From Anaerolineae bacterium (lineage in GTDB: Bacteria; Chloroflexota; Anaerolineae; Promineifilales; Promineifilaceae), in assembly GCA_028284105.1 (NCBI GenBank), contig JANQSK010000166.1, positions 1 through 5,017 on the forward strand: a stretch of DNA of 5,017 nt, written 5' to 3'. A program made the position numbers and the translations under genes. The notes below the pieces were generated by a model that was given only the letters and a program-made list of their open reading frames with translations, did not search any database and was not told the origin of the DNA. Positions 1-4,154 of this stretch are shown here, one piece after another; position 1 is the first letter of the stretch, and each line of letters starts with the position of its first letter.

Positions 1-1
1 G

Positions 2-253
2 CCAACTGAGGAACCGGAACCCACAGACACGCCCGAACCTACAGAGACACCGGTGCCAACTGACACACCTGTGCCAACTGACACGCCCACACCAACGGAC
101 ACACCGACACCACTGCCAACCGATACGCCGGTTCCCACGGACACACCCACACCTACAGAGACACCGGTGCCAACAGACACACCAACATCAACACCCATTC
201 CATTACCTACCAACACGCCAGTTCCGCCTGAACCAACGGAAGAGCCCACACCG
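2..253 (+). repeat. Degenerate 18-bp repeats encoding the Pro-Thr stalk
   Basis: The DNA repeats with a period of about 18 bases (one PTDTPV-type unit of six residues). The unit cores vary among gacacacct, gacacgccc, gacacaccg and gagacaccg, mostly at third codon positions and at Asp/Glu and Val/Thr swaps. The amino-acid pattern is kept while the codons drift, which points to selection on the protein stalk. Repeats of this type can change copy number by slippage, so stalk length may vary between strains; that is inference. Confidence 0.8.
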
Positions 254-682
254 GACAACATCACGCTTTACTACATTTCAAATCCAAATGACATCTTGGG
301 TACATTCCCAGTCCGTCCATTTGACAAGGCAGCGATGTACAGCAATATGCTCAATATCCAAAATGCGCTCAACGCGATGAAAGGTCATTTAGATGGCATT
401 CGCAACGGAGATGGCGCGGCTTGTGAAGCGTATGTCAACACATACAACAATCTGCTCTTCTCGGGGGTGTTTTATGACGAAATCCCTGCTGATTGGGAAG
501 ATCTGGCGTTTGGGTATGAAGTCTCGTTTATCTTCTCGCTTGACCGTACCCGCCCAGCTTATCTCTCCTGTGTAGATTCAGGTGGTGTCGATGGCTTCAA
601 TTGGGATTTGGCCTTTTTGACGATTGAACAAACGCTGAACTTCTTGAATCCTCGCATCAATGAAGCAGCAGCCAGACAATAG
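2..682 (+). CDS. 3' part of a secreted-type protein with a Pro/Thr repeat stalk and an unrecognised C-terminal domain
   Basis: The frame is open from the first bases of the window, so this is the C-terminal part (226 residues visible) of a longer gene; the GTG at 53 lies inside the repeats and is not a credible start. Residues 1-84 are a low-complexity stalk built on a six-residue unit of the type PTDTPV/PTETPT. Residues 85-226 form a domain of about 140 residues with two cysteines (about 141 and 190) that could form a disulfide, and motifs such as FDKAAMY, DRTRPAYL and SGGVDGFNWDLA. Pro-Thr-Asp stalks of this kind are common in exported proteins of Chloroflexota, where they space a domain away from the membrane; an extracytoplasmic location is inferred from this, because the N-terminus with any signal peptide is outside the window. 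I do not recognise a catalytic motif and give no function. A terminator hairpin follows 13 bases after the stop, so this is probably the last gene of its transcript. Confidence 0.85.
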   Translation, partial: PTEEPEPTDTPEPTETPVPTDTPVPTDTPTPTDTPTPLPTDTPVPTDTPTPTETPVPTDTPTSTPIPLPTNTPVPPEPTEEPTPDNITLYYISNPNDILGTFPVRPFDKAAMYSNMLNIQNALNAMKGHLDGIRNGDGAACEAYVNTYNNLLFSGVFYDEIPADWEDLAFGYEVSFIFSLDRTRPAYLSCVDSGGVDGFNWDLAFLTIEQTLNFLNPRINEAAARQ

Positions 683-695
683 TCAGATTGCTATG

Positions 696-723
696 AGAAG
701 AGGCCCAATTGGGTCTCTTCTTT
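696..723 (+). terminator. Intrinsic terminator after the stalk-protein gene
   Basis: The arms agaagaggccc (696-706) and gggtctcttct (711-721) form an 11-bp stem with one G-T wobble around an AATT loop. The run of T at 721-723 is short. It begins 13 bases after the stop codon at 680-682, the usual place for a factor-independent terminator. The weak T tract is the main reason for caution. Confidence 0.7.
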
Positions 724-738
724 GAATAGTTGAATAAC

Positions 739-766
739 TTGAATTAACGGCCGTTTCGTCTATCAT
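739..766 (+). promoter_or_regulatory. Possible promoter for the TPR-like gene
   Basis: TTGAAT (739-744) and TATCAT (761-766) are separated by 16 bases and fit a loose sigma-70 type promoter. A perfect copy of the AACGGCCGTT palindrome (746-755) lies in the spacer. The gap between the terminator at 696-723 and the next gene makes a promoter here reasonable, but the -35 match is modest and no experimental support is visible. Confidence 0.3.
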
Positions 767-791
767 TGCTACCATAGAACAGATGAGCCAT

Positions 792-799
792 AAAGGAGG
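792..799 (+). promoter_or_regulatory. Strong Shine-Dalgarno sequence that fixes the start at 804
   Basis: AAAGGAGG is a near-complete match to the 16S rRNA 3' end and sits four bases before the ATG at 804. An in-frame ATG at 783 would place this sequence inside the coding region as a Lys-Gly-Gly stretch, so 804 is the better start. It is the clearest ribosome binding site in the window. Confidence 0.8.
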
Positions 800-803
800 C
801 GGT

Positions 804-1679
804 ATGTCTGACAAGACCCCACTTTTTGATGAATTATGGAACTATGGCAAACCCGAGGAAACGGCCGTTAAATTTCGAGAGTTGCTCCAAGACCCATCCA
901 TCCAAGAAGATCGCTCAGCCCATCTTCAGCTCCTCACCCAACTGGCCCGCACGCAAAGCTTACAGCGCAAATTTGACGACGCTCACACCCTCTTAGATCA
1001 AGTTGAACCCCAGCTAACCGACGAACTCCATGTCGCCAAGATCCGCTATCTTTTAGAGCGAGGCCGTACCCATAACTCCAACAAACAAGTTAATTTGGCA
1101 CGGCCGTTATTTCTTGAGGCTTATGAAATTGCCAAAGCCCATGCAGAAGATTTCTACACTATTGATGCTGCCCACATGATGGGCGTCCTTGATGGTGATT
1201 TAGAGGCCCAAATGGAATGGAATCTCATAGCGATGAACGAAGCAAAAAAAACCAGCAACACACGAGCGCGCCGCTGGATCGGCAGCCTCAGCAACAACAT
1301 TGGCTGGACCTATCATGATCAAGGCGAGTATCAAAAAGCGTTAGACATGTTTGAACAAACACAGGCCTTCTTCATCGATGAAAGCCCTAACGCAGGCCGC
1401 GAGCGTATCGCCCGCTGGTGCATCGGTAAAATGTACCGCTTATTGGGTCGACTTGATGAGTCCCTCACTGTGCAAGAGGGGCTTGAAAAAGAGTATCAGG
1501 AATTAGAAGAAGATGATGGGTATGTTCAAGAAGAGATAGGTGAAACGCTTTTGGCTTTGAATCAAAGAGAAAAAGCCGCCCCCTACTATGCTCGCGCATA
1601 TGCCATCTTATCGAAGGATAGCTGGCTTCAAGCCAATGAAGCCGACCGCTTAGAACGTCTAAAATCACTGTCAAATTAG
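804..1679 (+). CDS. TPR-like helical repeat protein
   Basis: The protein has 291 residues from the ATG at 804, chosen for the Shine-Dalgarno sequence just upstream. It is soluble, rich in Glu, Leu and Ala, and has no signal peptide or membrane segment. From about residue 40 it reads as consecutive helix pairs with the small/large hydrophobic spacing of tetratricopeptide repeats. The best are around NNIGWTYHDQGEYQKALDMF (about residue 170), then WCIGKMYRLLGRLDESLTV and EIGETLLALNQREKAAPYYARAYAI near the C-terminus; earlier units include the LARTQSLQRKFDDAHTLLDQ stretch. TPR proteins act as scaffolds for protein-protein contacts; no enzymatic or DNA-binding domain is attached, so the partner cannot be named. 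The gene stands alone, with a terminator upstream and a convergent gene downstream. It carries one perfect (860) and one 9/10 (1099) copy of the AACGGCCGTT palindrome, read as Thr-Ala-Val and Arg-Pro-Leu. Confidence 0.85.
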   Translation: MSDKTPLFDELWNYGKPEETAVKFRELLQDPSIQEDRSAHLQLLTQLARTQSLQRKFDDAHTLLDQVEPQLTDELHVAKIRYLLERGRTHNSNKQVNLARPLFLEAYEIAKAHAEDFYTIDAAHMMGVLDGDLEAQMEWNLIAMNEAKKTSNTRARRWIGSLSNNIGWTYHDQGEYQKALDMFEQTQAFFIDESPNAGRERIARWCIGKMYRLLGRLDESLTVQEGLEKEYQELEEDDGYVQEEIGETLLALNQREKAAPYYARAYAILSKDSWLQANEADRLERLKSLSN

Positions 1680-1759
1680 GTATTTGGATCAGTACACGAT
1701 AAAGAAATTGTCTAACTCTAAAGAACCGATAAGCGATTACGACTAACTTTTTTAAGTAC

Positions 1760-1785
1760 CACCTTTTCGTTTAAACAGGTGTTTT
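1760..1785 (+). terminator. Weak terminator-like hairpin after the TPR-like gene
   Basis: CACCT (1760-1764) pairs with AGGTG (1777-1781). Three further T-A pairs extend the stem across a one-base bulge, and TTTT follows at 1782-1785. Location, 80 bases after the stop, and T tract fit an intrinsic terminator on the + strand, but the stem is short and AT-rich inside. Confidence 0.35.
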
Positions 1786-1847
1786 GCCCACAGAGGGTGC
1801 GGAACTGGAAAGACTTTGCTTCCCATTTTCCACAACCCCCTGTGGGC
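1786..1847. repeat. Inverted repeat between convergent genes
   Basis: The 13-base arms gcccacagagggt (1786-1798) and accccctgtgggc (1835-1847) are complementary except for one A-C mismatch, around a 36-base loop. The repeat lies between the stops of the TPR-like gene (+) and the DoxX-like gene (-), eight bases beyond the latter. There is no T tract after it in either direction (on the - strand it is followed by AAAA), so it is not a canonical intrinsic terminator. It may still stabilise 3' ends or block convergent transcription. Confidence 0.55.
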
Positions 1848-1854
1848 CATCTGT

Positions 1855-3279
1855 TTATTCAACCGTTATTGTGACTTCATCTCCCAGCAGTTGGCCATTG
1901 GCAACAAAATCCGTGTGATCGTTCCCATTTAAGGTAACAACAATATGATTCTCACCAGCTGGTAAGTCTCCAAGGTGGAACCAGTTGCTGTACATCCGCC
2001 CTACTTTTTCACCATTCACATAAACGTGAGCATGCCCTTCATTGGGAATTGTCTCTTCGCCAGTTAGTGCCGGGGTAAATGCCCAGTTGTCAATCTCAAC
2101 ATGCAAATTGTAGCTATCTGGATTTTCCTGAATCACCTCAATATGTGTCACTTCAGGAACTAACTCACCATTGGTCAAATCCATCACACCGCTACTGTGA
2201 CCAGTACTGCTAGCAACGGCCGTATCATACTGGCTCTGCGCGGTTGCCGTGTAGCTCAATCCAAAGAGAAGCAAGACCACCACTAAGTTCACCGTCGCAA
2301 ACATGACGCGCCAGTTGAGCTTTTTGTGAATGGCAATCGGTGGTTTGTACACGTGCCCCGGGCCATTGAATAAGAAAACGATCAGGGCGGCATGAAGTGG
2401 CGTATGCCCAATCACCTCAATCTTGCCAAACACCAGCGTTGTCGTGAAAAAAACGAGCGTAATGACCGCTGCTAACGGCCGTTCTAACAAACCAATGAGC
2501 AACAAATAGCCGAGCGAAATTTCAACAAACGCTGCCCCTTGCAAGAAAAATTCAGGTGGCAAACCAAGGGCGAGCTGTGGATTCTGTTCAATGAGGTAAA
2601 GGCCCCAGCTTGGATAAACAAGCTTTTCAAATCCGAGCCAAATCAAAGAGAAGCCAATTGTGGCGTAAAGGGCAGGAAGACCTAGCCCGCGAATCCGTTC
2701 ATTCTTTGCATCGTGGGTCAGCAAAAAGACGCCAATCCCGACATAGTGCAGATAGTCGAGCAGGTGAAAGAATCCAAACTCAATGATGCTAAGAAAATAG
2801 AGACCAATCAGGCCTGCACCTGCAATTGCGGTCATTTGTGGAAAGAGCAAAAGGAGCGCTAATACAAATTGGAGCCATATAAGCCAGCTCAAATCAGAGG
2901 CTAGCTCAGGGGCTAAAATCGCATTGCTTGACCATGAGACGAGCAACAAGGCCGCCATCGCAATTCGCATCACCAAAACGCTATAAGATTGCTGTGCAAT
3001 CAACCAATTGTTCACACGGCCGTACCAACCTGTTTGATCGAGCTGCTTATCAATCACGACCATCATCCCGACGACAACAAAACTTAAAATTGCGAGTGCA
3101 ATAAAGGTAGGATTCATCACTTCGGCGAAGGTTAACGGCCGTTCTAGATAATTAAAGTCAGTAAACCATTTCACGTGGGCTGAGGCTGGTTGAACCACGC
3201 TCAAAATCATTATGCCCAAAACGGCCAGCAAAATAGACCGAATCATTGTAATATTAGACTGTTGTTTAAGTTGAAACAT
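1855..3279 (-). CDS. DoxX-like integral membrane protein with an exported His-rich C-terminal domain
   Basis: The protein has 474 residues from the ATG at 3277-3279, preferred because GGAG (3291-3294) lies 11 bases upstream. Starts at 3327 (16 residues longer) or 3246 (signal peptide only) are possible. Residues 13-34 form a signal-like segment ending in PASA; cleavage there would leave His35 (HVKWF) as the mature N-terminus. About nine hydrophobic segments follow (roughly 55-76, 100-118, 131-146, 150-170, 177-188, 201-217, 247-266, 268-285, 325-343). The part from about 200 to 310 resembles the DoxX family: GFEKLVYPSWGL, FVEISLGYLLLIGLLERP, and the polar IGHTPLHAAL inside a membrane region. 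Residues 350-474 form a soluble beta-type domain with GHAHVYVNG (416-418), NWFHLG (435) and NDHTDF (455), a His pattern suggesting metal, perhaps copper, binding. Both His-bearing ends would lie outside the membrane. DoxX proteins are linked to quinone-dependent or redox functions; the exact role here is unknown. It carries four copies of the palindrome or close variants. Confidence 0.75.
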   Translation of the reverse strand: MFQLKQQSNITMIRSILLAVLGIMILSVVQPASAHVKWFTDFNYLERPLTFAEVMNPTFIALAILSFVVVGMMVVIDKQLDQTGWYGRVNNWLIAQQSYSVLVMRIAMAALLLVSWSSNAILAPELASDLSWLIWLQFVLALLLLFPQMTAIAGAGLIGLYFLSIIEFGFFHLLDYLHYVGIGVFLLTHDAKNERIRGLGLPALYATIGFSLIWLGFEKLVYPSWGLYLIEQNPQLALGLPPEFFLQGAAFVEISLGYLLLIGLLERPLAAVITLVFFTTTLVFGKIEVIGHTPLHAALIVFLFNGPGHVYKPPIAIHKKLNWRVMFATVNLVVVLLLFGLSYTATAQSQYDTAVASSTGHSSGVMDLTNGELVPEVTHIEVIQENPDSYNLHVEIDNWAFTPALTGEETIPNEGHAHVYVNGEKVGRMYSNWFHLGDLPAGENHIVVTLNGNDHTDFVANGQLLGDEVTITVE

Positions 3280-3418
3280 ATCAATGTAATCTCCGTTATT
3301 TATGAATGAGATTGTGAAAGTGCACATCCCATCAATAAATAAATCTTATAAGAGATGATAACATTTGACTGATGATAAATGTCATATTTTTCATGTGACA
3401 TTCTAAGAATTGGTACTC
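3280..3418. promoter_or_regulatory. Divergent control region between the DoxX-like and DUF3159-like genes
   Basis: This AT-rich stretch must hold the promoters of two divergent genes. GATGATAA occurs twice in direct orientation (3354-3361 and 3371-3378), 17 bases apart. Two inverted repeats overlap it: ACATTT/AAATGT (3361-3366 and 3377-3382) and ATGTCA/TGACAT (3379-3384 and 3396-3401). A possible -10 element for the - strand gene is TATAAG (3350-3345), but I see no good -35 partner. For the + strand, TTGACT (3365-3370) and TATTTT (3385-3390) are only 14 bases apart, too close for a standard promoter. The repeats could be operator sites; no known regulator box is recognised. Confidence 0.45.
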
Positions 3419-3958
3419 ATGCAGAACAAATTTCAAGAGCTCGTCAATGAATTTAAATTAGTCTCATCCGGCAAAACGGGACGCTCCATTTTGCTTGGCA
3501 TATTTGTTCTGCTGATAGCGCTGTTTGTGGCGCGGCGCTTTGGCATCACGGCAGGATTTTTACCCACCATCGGCATTGGTGGCATAACGGCCGTTACTTG
3601 CCTGATAAGCGTGTTAGCAAAACGGCCGTTAGTGGCATTCACAAGCTATATCACGCGTCGTTGGCCAATTGGGTGGTATTGGCATCCCCAAGTGCGTCCC
3701 GCCTATAGTGAAGTGACACTCGCATGGTTTCTCTTTTTTGGATTGCGCACCGCGCTCCAATGGTCTCTATTTGAAACGGAAGCTATTGAGCAACTGGCGC
3801 TAACGCAGCTGCTATCGGGATGGCCTGCGACGACCCTGCTTCTTGTGGGTAGCTATTTCTATGGCAGATGGCGACTGCTCAATCTTCATGGCCCAAGCAC
3901 TGAAGAATTTCAAGCCAAAACACCCCCACCGTGGACGAGTCAACAAAGCGGATTTTAA
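3419..3958 (+). CDS. DUF3159-like small integral membrane protein
   Basis: The protein has 179 residues from the ATG at 3419; a TTG at 3410 would add three residues, and neither has a clear Shine-Dalgarno sequence. After a short charged N-terminus there are hydrophobic segments at about residues 24-37, 41-62 (Gly-rich), 97-110 and 127-145. The second half holds RPAYSEVTLAWFLFFGLRTALQWSLF followed by LTQLLSGWP, which matches, as I recall it, the conserved pattern of DUF3159 proteins (a Tyr and Thr before an aromatic stretch, Phe-x-x-Arg, a Gln, then a Gly-x-Pro near the last membrane helix). That family is known mainly from Actinobacteria and has no established function, so none is given here. 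The tail is short, polar and Pro-rich. The gene contains two perfect AACGGCCGTT palindromes 35 bases apart (3586 and 3621). The assignment rests on remembered family features, not on a search. Confidence 0.65.
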   Translation: MQNKFQELVNEFKLVSSGKTGRSILLGIFVLLIALFVARRFGITAGFLPTIGIGGITAVTCLISVLAKRPLVAFTSYITRRWPIGWYWHPQVRPAYSEVTLAWFLFFGLRTALQWSLFETEAIEQLALTQLLSGWPATTLLLVGSYFYGRWRLLNLHGPSTEEFQAKTPPPWTSQQSGF

Positions 3959-4022
3959 TCTTTCTCAAAAATCGTGTCGGAAAAAGTGAATACATTTCGT
4001 TGAATAGAATACCTGCTCCTTC

Positions 4023-4070
4023 TTGGACAAGAGCTATTCCTTGGTCTTTGCTTCCTTTAATTGGGAATAG
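4023..4070 (+). other. Possible leader-peptide frame with Tyr, Phe, Phe and Trp upstream of aroC
   Basis: A frame of 15 codons from a TTG (4023) to a TAG (4068-4070) reads MDKSYSLVFASFNWE if TTG is read as Met. It contains one Tyr, two Phe and one Trp, the three amino acids made from chorismate, and lies across the inverted repeat 4031-4073 with its stop inside the right arm. This is the geometry of a transcription attenuator. Against it, the start is TTG, no Shine-Dalgarno sequence precedes it (the upstream bases are pyrimidine-rich), and a frame this short can arise by chance. Confidence 0.2.
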
Positions 4071-4073
4071 CTC
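4031..4073 (+). promoter_or_regulatory. Perfect inverted repeat in the aroC leader
   Basis: GAGCTATTCC (4031-4040) and GGAATAGCTC (4064-4073) are perfectly complementary over 10 bp around a 23-base loop. A second GAATAG upstream (4002-4007) could compete for the same CTATTC arm, giving two mutually exclusive pairings. No T tract follows, so this is unlikely to be a simple terminator of the DUF3159-like gene, which ends 72 bases earlier. It is more likely a leader structure of aroC or a protein binding site. Confidence 0.5.
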
Positions 4074-4092
4074 AACGAGTTTCAGTCTCGAA

Positions 4093-4121
4093 GAAACGGC
4101 CGTTGTCGTGACGGCCGTTTC
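4093..4121 (+). promoter_or_regulatory. Stable hairpin made from two copies of the palindrome
   Basis: GAAACGGCCGT (4093-4103) and ACGGCCGTTTC (4111-4121) form a perfect, GC-rich 11-bp stem around a 7-base loop. It arises because the AACGGCCGTT copy at 4095 and the variant at 4110 lie side by side; their flanking bases extend the complementarity by one pair. It sits 33 bases before the aroC start. No T tract follows. Confidence 0.5.
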
Positions 4122-4142
4122 GCTCTCGCCATTCATCTTTGA

Positions 4143-4148
4143 TACACT
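4143..4148 (+). promoter_or_regulatory. Possible -10 element directly upstream of aroC
   Basis: TACACT ends six bases before the aroC ATG. If it is a -10 box, transcription would start at or near the A of the start codon and give a leaderless mRNA, which would fit the absence of any Shine-Dalgarno sequence. No -35 element is recognisable, and a short TANNNT match is weak evidence. Confidence 0.2.
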
Positions 4149-4154
4149 TCACAC

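Larger units (their letters stand above)
3959..4154 (+). other. Intergenic leader between the DUF3159-like gene and aroC
   Basis: These 196 bases hold the inverted repeat 4031-4073, the palindrome hairpin 4093-4121, the possible leader peptide and the possible -10 box. No clear terminator for the upstream gene is present, so transcription from it may read into aroC. Frames open across the gap on both strands (3931-4167 + and 4136-3879 -) overlap the flanking genes, have no ribosome binding site and resemble no known protein. Confidence 0.6.

Noticed and set aside
2..253. Short-period repeats as a CRISPR array
   Set aside because: They are degenerate 18-bp coding repeats for a Pro-Thr stalk, without unique spacers.
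53..682. GTG at 53 as the start of the first gene
   Set aside because: The same frame with the same Pro-Thr repeats is open to the window edge; the gene is cut by the window, not started at 53.
783..803. ATG at 783 as the start of the TPR-like gene
   Set aside because: It would encode the Shine-Dalgarno sequence itself (Lys-Gly-Gly); the ATG at 804 is placed correctly behind AAAGGAGG.
3280..3327. ATG at 3325-3327 as the start of the DoxX-like gene
   Set aside because: It lacks a properly spaced Shine-Dalgarno sequence and adds a polar stretch before the signal segment; the ATG at 3279 has GGAG 11 bases upstream. It cannot be fully excluded.
3959..4154. T-box or other known riboswitch in the aroC leader
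   Set aside because: No T-box consensus or other recognised riboswitch core is visible; only generic hairpins are present.
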